From a virus: a stretch of 57,956 nucleotides of DNA. The notes under the pieces were generated by a model. That model worked only from the letters and a program-made list of their open reading frames with translations. It was not told where the DNA came from and made no database searches. This document shows positions 8,093 through 17,040 of the stretch, in pieces. Position numbers and translations under genes: made by a program. Numbering within the stretch: the stretch's first letter is position 1; each line of letters opens with the position of its first letter. The stretch is taken from the IMG/VR virus record IMGVR_UViG_3300038428_000087, positions 1 through 57,956 of that record. One strand, given 5' to 3'.

Positions 8093-8452
8093 TTGAAAGG
8101 GACAGACCATCTAGTGTGGGGTGTTGTCTATGAACCGTGCAACGGACCTGTCTGCAAGACCGATACGCAGGGGGACTTTATACGTCCCGATGAACTGCGA
8201 AAGGTCGCGCAGAATTATCTCGCCAATGCCGGTAGAATAGGACTCCACCATCAGAAAGAACTGAGTCCGTCCGAGGCGACGCCTGTGGAGAGCTTCATCG
8301 CGCCCGTTGATATGGTCGTCGATGGTGAACACATCACGAAAGGCTCCTGGGTGCTGTTCACGAAACTAAACGATGCACTTTGGAAACGCGCACAGAGCGG
8401 AGAACTCGGCGCGTATAGCATCGACGGAACAGGTGTGCGCGTAAAAGCGTAA
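8093..8452 (+). CDS. XkdF-like prohead serine protease
   Basis: 119 residues from TTG 8093, but the same frame is open back to 7952 and probably continues from the upstream gene by -1 frameshift. The sequence has the phage XkdF/prohead-protease features: WGVVYEP, DTQGDFIRPDELRKVAQNYL, the LHH pair with the catalytic-type His, a Ser followed by VESFIAPVDMV, and KGSWVLFTKLNDALW. It would cleave scaffold and capsid proteins during maturation. The downstream scaffold gene and nearby capsid gene support this. There is no convincing Shine-Dalgarno site in front of TTG. Confidence 0.75.
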   Translation: MKGTDHLVWGVVYEPCNGPVCKTDTQGDFIRPDELRKVAQNYLANAGRIGLHHQKELSPSEATPVESFIAPVDMVVDGEHITKGSWVLFTKLNDALWKRAQSGELGAYSIDGTGVRVKA

Positions 8453-8476
8453 CCTCTAAAGAGAACCAAGGCGCGA

Positions 8477-9472
8477 ATGGTAAACGACAAAGATTATTCA
8501 ACTGGCGTACCTAGCGTCGCTCTCGAAAAAGATACTGAACTTGTCGATACCGAAGTTAATTCCGTTCACCTCGTAACACGCGGGGCGAACCGTAAGAAAC
8601 TTCATTTGGTCAAGTCAGAATTAAAACGCGCACCAGGATCTAATTCTATGGCAGAAACACACGAACCAGCGTTCGCTATCGACGTCCTTAAAAATTATCA
8701 CGAGGAAGGACTGGCGGACAAAATAGAAAAAGGGATTCCTGGGCTACAACCTGAAGCGATGGAAGTAGGAGAGGCCATGGTCACTCTTGCCAAATCTGTT
8801 GCTGAAGAACTCCCCGCAAACTTCTTTGATGAGATCTCGTCTATCGCAGGTTTTCAGAAAGCCAGCACTAAGAAAGCGAAGCCTACTGAGGACGACGATG
8901 ACGATGATGATGACGGTTGCGATGGAGACGACGGAGCTCAGAAATCAAAGGCAACGAAAATGAAAAAGAGTATAGAAAAAACCCTCGAAAAGATCGAGAA
9001 AGAGGAAGACCTTGATCTTCTACCTGAAGATGTGCAGAAGGCCGTCCGTCCGATATGGAAGGCCCTCGTAGAGAAGGACGAGCGCATCGCCAAGATGGAA
9101 GAGCAAAAGCGTGAAGAGGTTTTTCTTGCGAAGGCAGCGCAGTACACCCGTATTGCCAAAGGTGCTGATTTCGTCAATTTGATGAAAGACGCAGCCGATT
9201 ACCTCCCAGAAAAGTCCTTCCAGGCATTTATTCATCTTCTCGACGCTCACGAGGAAATGCTTAGAAAAGGCGACCTGTTCGCAGAGTACGGCAGCTCGCT
9301 CGAAGGCGACGCATCGAACCCACTTGTTAGGTGGGATGCAGAAGCCAAAGCACTGCAGAAATCAGCAGGGATAACGTACGAACAAGCGTACACCGACGTT
9401 GTGCACGCAGACCCAGAAGGGTACAAGGAAGTCCTTAATCACAACCTAGCCGCATCACGAGGTGAGTTCTAA
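8477..9472 (+). CDS. Capsid scaffold-like protein
   Basis: 331 residues. It begins with a segment typical of protease/scaffold partners (VNSVHLVTRGANRKKLHLVKS), followed by predicted helices, an Asp run (8895-8915) and long charged helices. An in-frame ATG at 8648 (MAETHEP) could give a shorter scaffold, as in nested protease/scaffold genes. Between prohead protease and capsid is the classic scaffold position. The stop overlaps the next start (TAATG). No single catalytic motif is visible. Confidence 0.65.
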   Translation: MVNDKDYSTGVPSVALEKDTELVDTEVNSVHLVTRGANRKKLHLVKSELKRAPGSNSMAETHEPAFAIDVLKNYHEEGLADKIEKGIPGLQPEAMEVGEAMVTLAKSVAEELPANFFDEISSIAGFQKASTKKAKPTEDDDDDDDDGCDGDDGAQKSKATKMKKSIEKTLEKIEKEEDLDLLPEDVQKAVRPIWKALVEKDERIAKMEEQKREEVFLAKAAQYTRIAKGADFVNLMKDAADYLPEKSFQAFIHLLDAHEEMLRKGDLFAEYGSSLEGDASNPLVRWDAEAKALQKSAGITYEQAYTDVVHADPEGYKEVLNHNLAASRGEF

Positions 9473-10311
9473 TGGTCGGCGATACACCCGTCCTCGATAT
9501 GTCATATGTCGCGGGCATGGATCTGTCAAGTTACCAGTTCAGAGCGGTCACGATGGGAACTGACGGCAACATGTACCTTGCGAGTACCTCGGTACAGTCG
9601 TTGACCACGTCAACAGTACCCCCGGCACTTGATTCCGTAACCGTGCCTTCAAACCAGGTATGGGGCATACTCCAGAACGACCCGCCTATCGGCGATATTG
9701 CGGTTGTTCGTGAACTCGGACACAGCAAATGTGTCATGAGCGGAACTCCAGGGCCAGGCGTGGGTCTTAAGCTTGCTGACACGGCAGGTAGACTTACGAC
9801 GGGCTCAATAGGCTCAGACGTTATCGTCGCTATGATGTCGCAGGATAACTGCGGCGGGACTGGCGAGATACACGATGTCGCGCTTATGACTCGCGGATCG
9901 TCAGGAGCTACGTACAGAGCAGGCCAACTAGAATATGCGATCAAGCTGACGAACCTTGCTGGTACTAACAACGTCTATGCGGCGCTTCCGCTAGGCTTTA
10001 CTGGTACTATAGTAGGTTGGTACGGACTTTTCACGACTACATCTAGTGGCAGCTCGGGACAAGGATCACTTGACCTGATACTTACTACAGGCGCCTCGCC
10101 TAGAAGTCTTTACTCAGTAGGCACTACGAAGTCAACGCTGACAATTACTGAGGGATCGACAGTAGGAACAGTAGTCGCACCGAACGCAAATCCAACGATC
10201 AACAACACGTTCGCGTCAACGGACACGCTGACGATCCACTACACGCAAGTCGCTTCGGACGTATTCACAAGCGACCTCGGCGTTTTAGAGGTTCACATCA
10301 TTACAAACTAG
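9472..10311 (+). CDS. Capsid decoration-type protein (DUF2190-like)
   Basis: 279 residues. The N-terminal 110 residues match the phage decoration pattern: FRAVTMGTDGNMYLAS, then WGILQNDPPIGDIAVVRELG, then GVGLKLADTAGRLTTG. A second beta-rich domain fills the C-terminal half. Such trimeric proteins clip onto HK97-fold capsids, and the gene sits directly before the capsid candidate. Translation is probably coupled to the scaffold gene by TAATG. Confidence 0.7.
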   Translation: MVGDTPVLDMSYVAGMDLSSYQFRAVTMGTDGNMYLASTSVQSLTTSTVPPALDSVTVPSNQVWGILQNDPPIGDIAVVRELGHSKCVMSGTPGPGVGLKLADTAGRLTTGSIGSDVIVAMMSQDNCGGTGEIHDVALMTRGSSGATYRAGQLEYAIKLTNLAGTNNVYAALPLGFTGTIVGWYGLFTTTSSGSSGQGSLDLILTTGASPRSLYSVGTTKSTLTITEGSTVGTVVAPNANPTINNTFASTDTLTIHYTQVASDVFTSDLGVLEVHIITN

Positions 10312-10324
10312 GAGAACTAAAAAG

Positions 10325-11491
10325 ATGGCAACAAATTCTCAAAGAAACTTCGCCTCGATCACGCCGAACTATGGACTCTACGGAGCTGCGAAACGTCTTA
10401 CCAAAGCGGGTCTTATCGAAAGCCCTGCCGAAGCATGGACAATGCCAAGTCACGTTTCGCTCACCAAGAGCCAGCCAAGCGTCTTCGATGTGCACGTTAA
10501 TGTGCCCAATACAATTTTTAGTATTGCGTACATCCAAAGCCAAACCAACTTCAGGGCAGCCGAGATCTTTCCACTCATCCCTGTGATGAAGAAATCTGAC
10601 TACTACGTCAGCTACACGAAAGACTACTGGTTCACGAATGAAGCTAAAGTTCGGCTAGACGGTTCAGAGACAGCAGGAACGGGCTACGGCCTCAACATGA
10701 AAAACGTCTATATGTGCGACGTTTGGGGCCTGCACGTTGACCTAGGCGACATGGTATCAGCTAACGCCGATGCACCGCTTAACATGCAGCGTGATATCTC
10801 CCTGTTCTTGACGCAGAAGCTCCTGCTCGCCAGGGAAATGCAGTTCGTCACCAACTACTTCACGAACGGAGTATGGACAACCACCGAAAACGGCGCAGCT
10901 AACGGCGGCGGCGGCCAGTTTGTGTTCTGGGATGACCAAACTAACAGTACGCCTATCGAAGATATACGAAAGTTCAGACTCAACATGGCGCAACAGACGG
11001 GCTTTGTTCCTAACACCCTCGTAATTGGACCACAAGCCTACGAAGCGCTCATTGTCCACCCAGAAATCCTCGAAAGGATTAAATTCGGTGGAACGCCAGG
11101 TGCGCCCGCAGTTATATCAGAACAGGCTCTTGCTCAGGTATTCAGCATCGACAGAGTGATTGTGCCTATGTGCGTGGTTAACTCCGCCGCAGAAGGTTCA
11201 GCATCGCCAAGCATGGGCTTTGCATACGGCAACGATGCGCTGCTCTGCTACAGCAACCCAACACCCTCGATACTTACTCCATCTGCCGGGTACACGTTCG
11301 GATGGAACGGATACCTCAGCTCCGGTGGGCCGTATCAGGATATAGTCGGTTCTGGCGGTGCAGGTTGGTTCGCTGTCCGGAACTTCCGCATGGAGTGGAG
11401 ACGCGCCATGAGAATGGAAGCAGAGATGGCGATGGGCATGGAAATCATAGCTCAAGACCTCGGATGCTTCCTGAACGGTGTAATTAGTTAA
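10325..11491 (+). CDS. Major capsid protein (HK97-fold candidate)
   Basis: 388 residues. The N-terminal arm contains QPSVFDVHV ... FSIAYIQSQTNFRAAEIFPLIPV, resembling the 'vSvayiq..nFia..vFP.vpV' entry of siphovirus capsids. A long central helix region (MQRDISLFLTQKLLLAREMQF) follows, and a late region (FRMEWRRAMRMEAEMAMG) matches the P-domain and C-terminal part. Position after protease, scaffold and decoration genes is canonical. It would form the icosahedral shell. The shared N-arm motif with the portal C-terminus is unusual. Confidence 0.85.
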   Translation: MATNSQRNFASITPNYGLYGAAKRLTKAGLIESPAEAWTMPSHVSLTKSQPSVFDVHVNVPNTIFSIAYIQSQTNFRAAEIFPLIPVMKKSDYYVSYTKDYWFTNEAKVRLDGSETAGTGYGLNMKNVYMCDVWGLHVDLGDMVSANADAPLNMQRDISLFLTQKLLLAREMQFVTNYFTNGVWTTTENGAANGGGGQFVFWDDQTNSTPIEDIRKFRLNMAQQTGFVPNTLVIGPQAYEALIVHPEILERIKFGGTPGAPAVISEQALAQVFSIDRVIVPMCVVNSAAEGSASPSMGFAYGNDALLCYSNPTPSILTPSAGYTFGWNGYLSSGGPYQDIVGSGGAGWFAVRNFRMEWRRAMRMEAEMAMGMEIIAQDLGCFLNGVIS

Positions 11492-11502
11492 GGGCAAACG
11501 AA

Positions 11503-11892
11503 ATGGCAACGTGGAGTTACAGCGGCGATCCTTCCAATTCTTCACTAGATGAGGTGCGGTTTCTTATCGGCGATACCGATGAGGACCACCAACTCTTGTG
11601 GGATGAAGAAATTATCTTCGTCACCGATCAGTACACAAATGCCTACTGGGCGGCAGGTGTTTTAGCGAACACATTAGCCGCTCGCTTTGCTCCTACCACT
11701 GAGGAAAAACTCGGTGACTGGAGCGGCGCGTATCAACAGAGATACGACCATTTCCTTCAACTATCCAAGGATATGAAAGAGATGGCTATACGGCAAGCTA
11801 AACCGTTCTTTGGCGGAACAGAACCACTAGAGGACGAGAAATGCACCCCGAAGCAAATTAAGGTAGGTATGTGGAGCGATAAGACGTGGTAA
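11503..11892 (+). CDS. Head-tail connector protein
   Basis: 129 residues, largely helical. The opening SLDEVRFLIGDTDEDHQLLWDEEI is typical of gp6/gp15-type adaptor proteins that bind under the portal. It follows the capsid gene directly, as expected. The later AARFAPTTEEKLGDWSGAYQ segment also fits this family. Confidence 0.75.
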   Translation: MATWSYSGDPSNSSLDEVRFLIGDTDEDHQLLWDEEIIFVTDQYTNAYWAAGVLANTLAARFAPTTEEKLGDWSGAYQQRYDHFLQLSKDMKEMAIRQAKPFFGGTEPLEDEKCTPKQIKVGMWSDKTW

Positions 11893-11924
11893 ACCGCTAA
11901 ACTCCAACACTTTATTTTTTAGGT

Positions 11925-12101
11925 ATGAAGATGGCAGAAAAAAAGAAGGTTAATGGCAAATTAAAAGCAGAATCGACCGACGTACCGGCAGCGGTTGCAG
12001 CATTAAAAACCGCAGCAGGAGAGCTTAGATGTCAGACGGTGGGTTATCCGCTCACTCTTGAAGCAATGAGGCTCGCACGATTATACCGAAGTCACACATA
12101 A
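11925..12101 (+). CDS. 58-residue hypothetical protein
   Basis: ATG 11925 (or ATG 11931) follows a T-rich stretch and AGG. The product has a basic N-terminus and an Ala-rich helix. No family recognised. A 45-base AT-rich gap with TATA-like TTTTAAATATTC follows before the next gene, so a promoter may lie there. Confidence 0.5.
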   Translation: MKMAEKKKVNGKLKAESTDVPAAVAALKTAAGELRCQTVGYPLTLEAMRLARLYRSHT

Positions 12102-12146
12102 TTCAATTTTAAATATTCATTAAAAAAGGAGGTAGGAGGCCCAACT

Positions 12147-12926
12147 ATGGGATATAAGGATAACTTAGCGAGACTTTTTAGAGGCAGATGGTTTACCGGA
12201 GATTTACTCGCTACTAATACGATAACCGAGGACAATATCACCCCCGGAACGATAACCACCGCATCGATCAGCGAGACAGCGGGTATTACTTCAGAGCAGC
12301 TCGCAGCGGGTATTCTCACACAGGGAACGCGTACCCCTATAGGATTCGCTGAGATTACTGGATTACCGCTTACCGCTAGTAACCTCACACCTGGGACGTA
12401 TCCAATCTGCACCGTTCCTGGTGGTTCGCTTGTTATTGGTTGCATTGCGGTAGCGCGAATAGCGTTTGACGGTGATACTGCAATTACCGTGGGCAGAACC
12501 GCAGCACAAACGTCGCTTATGGCAGCTCCTACTTTGGCACCAATTAACTCAGTTACAGGGGATGACCCCGCCGTTCTAGGGACTGACCTATGGGTTACTG
12601 GCGGCCAGACAACGACCGCTGGAAACTGGACCGCAACGTTCCCGACGATTACAACCCCCGACAACTGGGAAGTAATTAATAAAGATACGGGTACTACGCT
12701 CACAGAAGCCGAACTCCCATTCACGCAAACAACGACTACTACAGTAATCAGTGCCGGGTCACAAACAAAAACTCCATCGAACTTCTCAGTAACGACGTGG
12801 GCGCATCCTAAATGGCATTGGTGCGCGAGCAATACAACGTATAACGCGTATCTAACGAGCACAACCGGCACAGTCGGCGCGTTGGATGTTTACATTTCAT
12901 ACATTCGCTACGTAATGGCGGGGTAA
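12147..12926 (+). CDS. Beta-rich virion protein, hypothetical
   Basis: 259 residues behind AGGAGGTAGGAGG. Thr, Gly and Ile dominate. The N-terminal stretch (TITEDNITPGTITTASI) looks like repeated short beta strands of a fibre or capsid surface protein, and the C-terminal half resembles a jelly-roll type domain. It is placed between connector and fibre-like genes, so a decoration or fibre role is inferred. No family recognised. Confidence 0.6.
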   Translation: MGYKDNLARLFRGRWFTGDLLATNTITEDNITPGTITTASISETAGITSEQLAAGILTQGTRTPIGFAEITGLPLTASNLTPGTYPICTVPGGSLVIGCIAVARIAFDGDTAITVGRTAAQTSLMAAPTLAPINSVTGDDPAVLGTDLWVTGGQTTTAGNWTATFPTITTPDNWEVINKDTGTTLTEAELPFTQTTTTTVISAGSQTKTPSNFSVTTWAHPKWHWCASNTTYNAYLTSTTGTVGALDVYISYIRYVMAG

Positions 12927-12930
12927 GATC

Positions 12931-14091
12931 ATGGTACAAAATGTCAACATCGTTAAAGTAGGCCCGACTAAAAATGCTAACGGGGCCGATGAACTCACTC
13001 CACTTAATATAGATTCAAGTGGAAATCTTGGCGTTAATCTCGAAACTGATATTGCTATAGGCTCAGTCAAGGTTTCAGACGGCACAACGCCCACACAACT
13101 GCTCGCGGTAGACTCAAATGGTAAAATCGGCATTAATGCGTTACCAGGGATTACGGGGACAGTTACCGCAACATTATCAAGTCAGGCGTTCACGAATACG
13201 ATCCTGACGGCGATCGAAGACACTATCGCGCACACTATCGGCGTACAAACAAAAGGCGTGCGAAACACATCGGGAGCGGTGGCGCACCGATCATCTCTCA
13301 CTGCTGCTGATGTTGTAGGTGCGACGAACACAGCGCCAACAGTTCCCACAGTCGCAGACAGCGGCGTAGCAGAAGGCACTCTTACTCACGCGCCGACCAT
13401 ATGGTACGCGGCATATGTTGTCCGAAACGGCATGGGGGTCACGATGGCCTCCGCTGTTGGTTCAGTATCATTGTCCGCAGCACATTCTATTAGAATAACC
13501 ATACCCGCAGCGTGGGGTTCAAGTCTTGCTGACACGGACTTAGTATACGAAATATTCCTTTCTACTGACTCAGGCGCACCAAAGCACGTCTGTACATTCA
13601 CTGGCGCACAGCTTGCAGCTAGTGGGGGTGTAGGAACGGGGTGTATCTGTACGAGTGCAGAAACGCCGGTTACGAATTCAACAGCTAGAGCAGCGTGGGC
13701 GTGTGATATAGGCGTCACTGGAGCAAACGCGCAGACAACGGCAGCGCAATTTGTAACAAGTACGGCATTTTCTCAGGCTACGATAGCTGGTTTAACACCC
13801 GTTTCAACGGCAGGATACAATAACGCTGATGTGTTTATAGATGCACAACAGACGGCATATACGACTACAGCGCCTTCATTAACGCTTGTACCCCTGTTCC
13901 TTAACGATAAACAAGGAGCAAACTACCATATCGGTGCGCCGATATACGTAAGCCTTCTTAACGGCACAGCGCAATCGTTTAGGCAGATGTTTAACCTTAC
14001 CACAAACGGCGACAGTATGATGATTCTCGTCGCGTCAATTACGAACGTAACCATAAACAGGATAGACGTGACGCCAACCAGTGTGGTGTAA
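12931..14091 (+). CDS. Fibre-like virion protein, hypothetical
   Basis: 386 residues. The N-terminus contains beta segments with NGADELTPLNIDSSGNLGVN and a later SNGKIGINALPGITGTVTA, typical of phage fibre shafts. The C-terminal 250 residues are Ala/Thr-rich beta domains. Only four bases separate it from the upstream gene. Receptor contact or capsid decoration is inferred; no enzyme motif is seen. Confidence 0.6.
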   Translation: MVQNVNIVKVGPTKNANGADELTPLNIDSSGNLGVNLETDIAIGSVKVSDGTTPTQLLAVDSNGKIGINALPGITGTVTATLSSQAFTNTILTAIEDTIAHTIGVQTKGVRNTSGAVAHRSSLTAADVVGATNTAPTVPTVADSGVAEGTLTHAPTIWYAAYVVRNGMGVTMASAVGSVSLSAAHSIRITIPAAWGSSLADTDLVYEIFLSTDSGAPKHVCTFTGAQLAASGGVGTGCICTSAETPVTNSTARAAWACDIGVTGANAQTTAAQFVTSTAFSQATIAGLTPVSTAGYNNADVFIDAQQTAYTTTAPSLTLVPLFLNDKQGANYHIGAPIYVSLLNGTAQSFRQMFNLTTNGDSMMILVASITNVTINRIDVTPTSVV

Positions 14092-14094
14092 CCA

Positions 14095-14220
14095 ATGGCC
14101 ACCAAGCAGAATACGCTCGTAACGGCAAACAGTGGTGGACTAACAGATAGGCGTCGCGGCTCTTTGTTCCCGCGTGTTGACTGCCGCAGCCTAAAGTATC
14201 TAAGAAAAGGAAGTGGTTAG
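14095..14220 (+). CDS. 41-residue basic protein
   Basis: The frame fills the gap exactly between two virion genes; its TAG is adjacent to the next ATG. The product is basic (DRRRG, LKYLRKG) with one Cys. The GGAAGTGG at its 3' end would act as ribosome-binding site for the next gene, so it may matter mainly for coupling. Unknown function. Confidence 0.45.
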   Translation: MATKQNTLVTANSGGLTDRRRGSLFPRVDCRSLKYLRKGSG

Positions 14221-15411
14221 ATGGGTGCAGAAGGTGTTAAATGGGTTACGAATAACTCAAGCCCCACCCTAACGCGTTACCACGGTGCATCAGGCAGCAA
14301 TACCCTTTATTCACCAGCCAACCAAGCGGCAGCGACGACCTACTTTAACAGTCTAGCTCCGTGGGGTGTTATGGGTCGTGTTTCATTACGACCGGACGGC
14401 TCAGTGTCGTCTCGCTGTAATGTCAATACCACTCCACTACAAACTGGCGACAACTGCTATTCCGACACCGACCAAACTGGTTTAGAACAGAAGATGGTGT
14501 ATATTCCGCAGTTCTGTTACGCAATTGACACGCTGACCGCAAATCAGGTGTGGTATTGGATTGGAAAAGTTGGCGACCAATTTGAGAAGTCAGATACCAG
14601 TGGTACGTATACATTCAGCGCATCAGATATTCATCCGGCGTTTATTGTAGACGGTGTCGCGAAGGCAGGTGTATATATTGGCGCGTATGAAGCCTACAAC
14701 AGTAGCAGCGTGCTCCAATCTGTGGCCGGTGTTGCGCCGACGGCGTCGACGACAAAAGCAAACTTCCGCGCGTATGCTGAAGCTATCGGCGCGGGGTGGG
14801 AGCTTATGACTATCCAAATCTATTCGGCGCTCCAGTACCTGTTTATAATCGAATATGGGTCGTTATATTCACGAAGCGTTCTTGGATACGGGGTCGGTTC
14901 TGGCTCAATGATAAACACTGGACATACTACATCCAACGGAAACGCATCATATGGTACAACAGCAAATACAACGACGCCGATGAGTTATAGGGGCGTTGAA
15001 AACCTTTATGGAAACCTTTACAAATACGCCGAAGGTATTAGGACTGACGCAAGTTACAATGTATGGATTCAACCGCAGACCGCCCTCCACACATATAGTG
15101 ACTCGTCAACGCTTGGGTCGCAGTCTTATTACGTAAACAGCAGTTTAACTACAATTTCGTCAAGTGGGTATATCACAGGCGTTAATACCGGCGCAGCACT
15201 TTCGTGGGGGTTTATTCCAAGTGCAGCATCAGGCGGCAGCGGTTCTACGTATTTCTGTGGGTGGGGAAACGTTGATGCTTCAAATACAGTATGGATGACG
15301 GGCGGGTCAGCAACCGGCGCACCGACATCGGCTGAAGGGGTATTCGGAATGAGAGAATACGCTGGCAATCAAGCGTATGTCGGCGCTAGAATCTGTTATC
15401 TACCATCATGA
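14221..15411 (+). CDS. C-type-lectin-fold (FGE-like) receptor-binding protein candidate
   Basis: 396 residues. The body (YIPQFCYAID, IHPAFIVDGV, YIGAYEAYN, YRGVENLYGNLYKYAEGI, and the end FGMREYAGNQAYVGARICY) follows the formylglycine-enzyme/C-type-lectin plan seen in phage tropism determinants such as Mtd. Such domains bind host surfaces. No reverse transcriptase or template repeat was found in the window, so it is not shown to be a diversity-generating target. The stop overlaps the next start (ATGA), coupling it to a glycosidase-like gene. Confidence 0.65.
   Translation: MGAEGVKWVTNNSSPTLTRYHGASGSNTLYSPANQAAATTYFNSLAPWGVMGRVSLRPDGSVSSRCNVNTTPLQTGDNCYSDTDQTGLEQKMVYIPQFCYAIDTLTANQVWYWIGKVGDQFEKSDTSGTYTFSASDIHPAFIVDGVAKAGVYIGAYEAYNSSSVLQSVAGVAPTASTTKANFRAYAEAIGAGWELMTIQIYSALQYLFIIEYGSLYSRSVLGYGVGSGSMINTGHTTSNGNASYGTTANTTTPMSYRGVENLYGNLYKYAEGIRTDASYNVWIQPQTALHTYSDSSTLGSQSYYVNSSLTTISSSGYITGVNTGAALSWGFIPSAASGGSGSTYFCGWGNVDASNTVWMTGGSATGAPTSAEGVFGMREYAGNQAYVGARICYLPS
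14320..14330. other. No promoter seen in the virion block
   Basis: Placeholder for the region 12.1-20.3 kb: genes abut or overlap throughout, so a single long transcript starting near the AT-rich gap at 12102-12146 or further upstream is likely. I see no non-coding stretch above 60 bases here. Confidence 0.2.
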
Positions 15412-16427
15412 AACGAGTATTCGGCGGCACGCACTCTGATTATTCAGTAGGGTTATTAACTGACGATATGGATTGGCTCATTTCAGATGGGTGGGCAATA
15501 AACATATATCTCAATTACGCCGGTCTTAATTCCCTGTCCGACACTGAAGCATGTATAGCCACGGCCAATTATCTTATAGACTACGGCTTAACTGTTTATT
15601 TGGATATTGAACAGCCATTTGGCCACAGTGGGAGCGTTGTAGACCCAACAAATCTAGCTGAAATCCCGTTACAAACCCCCGATATTTGGAGTGGTGCAGA
15701 TGGGGCGTGCGGGTGGAACAACTTTAATGCCGCTAACCTGCCAGCGATGTATGCTCTCTTTAACTCCGTAACAGGACGTTATCCTACACTATGGTGGAAC
15801 ACGCCGCTTTCATATTATCATGATAGATTCGACGAGTGCTTTGAATTATTAGACGCCGTTGACTTTGCAGGTTATGGGTGGGAAGAGGGCTATGATACTG
15901 GTATCCAATGGCTTCGGTCAATGACAAGCAAACCGTTGATGCAGTATATTGCATCGGCGCCTCCTAGCGGCCCTGGCGGTGGAAACATGGTTCCGACGAG
16001 CTGGTATTACTTCGTAAACCCACTTTCAGAGCGCCTTAACATCGTTGATGCCGTGATGCTGGAAGTCTATTTTGACGGTGATACCCAAGGAGGCGGCAAT
16101 CAATTTCTTGCGGCTCTTGGACTTATCCCCACAATTCAAAGTGAATATCCGACCATGCCAATCGGAGTTACGACTACATACGATTCATCTACAGAGTGGT
16201 TCGGTTCGTATGACCCAGACGTGCAGAAGCGGTCAATAGCTACAGACCTATGGCAGCTTAAAGAAGCGATGGCTGGCGGGTATTTAGACACGATTGAAAC
16301 ATTGATTAAAATGGAGCCGGTAAGCGGGATTGACACAGTGCAAGCACGCACCGCGTTTTTAGACACTCTTAATATGACAACATCAGTTTCGCAGATTGAC
16401 CTTAAAAACATAGCGTACGCAACTTAG
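15408..16427 (+). CDS. TIM-barrel glycosidase-like virion protein
   Basis: 339 residues. Alternating strand/helix blocks with acidic strand ends (TVYLDIEQPFG, TLWWNTPLSYY, VDFAGYGWEEGYD, IVDAVMLEVYFDGD, IETLIKMEPV) suggest a TIM barrel like GH25/GH-type glycosidases. Candidate acidic catalytic residues sit at DIEQ and EVYFD. It is coupled to the lectin-like gene and may digest host surface polysaccharide. The precise family is not recognised, and an inactive binding protein remains possible. Confidence 0.6.
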   Translation: MKRVFGGTHSDYSVGLLTDDMDWLISDGWAINIYLNYAGLNSLSDTEACIATANYLIDYGLTVYLDIEQPFGHSGSVVDPTNLAEIPLQTPDIWSGADGACGWNNFNAANLPAMYALFNSVTGRYPTLWWNTPLSYYHDRFDECFELLDAVDFAGYGWEEGYDTGIQWLRSMTSKPLMQYIASAPPSGPGGGNMVPTSWYYFVNPLSERLNIVDAVMLEVYFDGDTQGGGNQFLAALGLIPTIQSEYPTMPIGVTTTYDSSTEWFGSYDPDVQKRSIATDLWQLKEAMAGGYLDTIETLIKMEPVSGIDTVQARTAFLDTLNMTTSVSQIDLKNIAYAT

Positions 16428-16437
16428 GAGAATCAAA

Positions 16438-17040
16438 ATGACAGTAGGACACTGGTACGCCAACGGAAGATTATTAATGGATGCTAGTCAGAGTACGCCT
16501 TTCAAATGGAACGGTTCGACCACTAACTATGCATTGTACGCTGCCCTTGTCAATAGTTCTATATACGGCCCCACAGGTTCTACAGTGCTTGATGACTATA
16601 ACGATACCTATTTGAGTACCGCAATAGCCAACTCAGCAGAACCAGCGCAGGCTACTGGCTACCAGCGGATGCCTATACACATGGCACCAGTTGTAAAGTT
16701 TCAAAAGACCAACCCCACTTCTAATTATATTATTTACCCAGTTAATGCTTCGTATCCATTATCATGGGCAGTAAGCGGTGGCCAAACGATGACAGCAGGG
16801 ATTATGATACTCTACTGGGATCTAAACGTGGCTAACTCATTAGTCCCCCCACTCACGGCATATTATCCATCTGGAACGAATAACACGTATGACTCTACAA
16901 GTCCGTTGTTAGGGTGGTTCCCGTTCATTGATGCTGTCACTGGAAATAACTATTGGGCCGGTGCTGCCACCGTTCCTTATACATGTGATGCCACCTCATT
17001 TACTGGTTATTCAACGTTATTATACTCTCAGGAACGATAG
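16438..17040 (+). CDS. Beta-rich virion protein, hypothetical
   Basis: 200 residues behind AGGAGAATC. It is rich in Tyr, Asn, Ser and Thr, with aromatic beta strands and no charged helices, like phage fibre or baseplate domains. It lies in an unbroken run of virion genes and its TAG abuts the next ATG. No family recognised. Confidence 0.6.
   Translation: MTVGHWYANGRLLMDASQSTPFKWNGSTTNYALYAALVNSSIYGPTGSTVLDDYNDTYLSTAIANSAEPAQATGYQRMPIHMAPVVKFQKTNPTSNYIIYPVNASYPLSWAVSGGQTMTAGIMILYWDLNVANSLVPPLTAYYPSGTNNTYDSTSPLLGWFPFIDAVTGNNYWAGAATVPYTCDATSFTGYSTLLYSQER

Noticed and set aside
14221-15411. Diversity-generating retroelement
   Set aside because: A lectin-type target is present, but I found no reverse transcriptase and no template repeat of its 3' end in the window.
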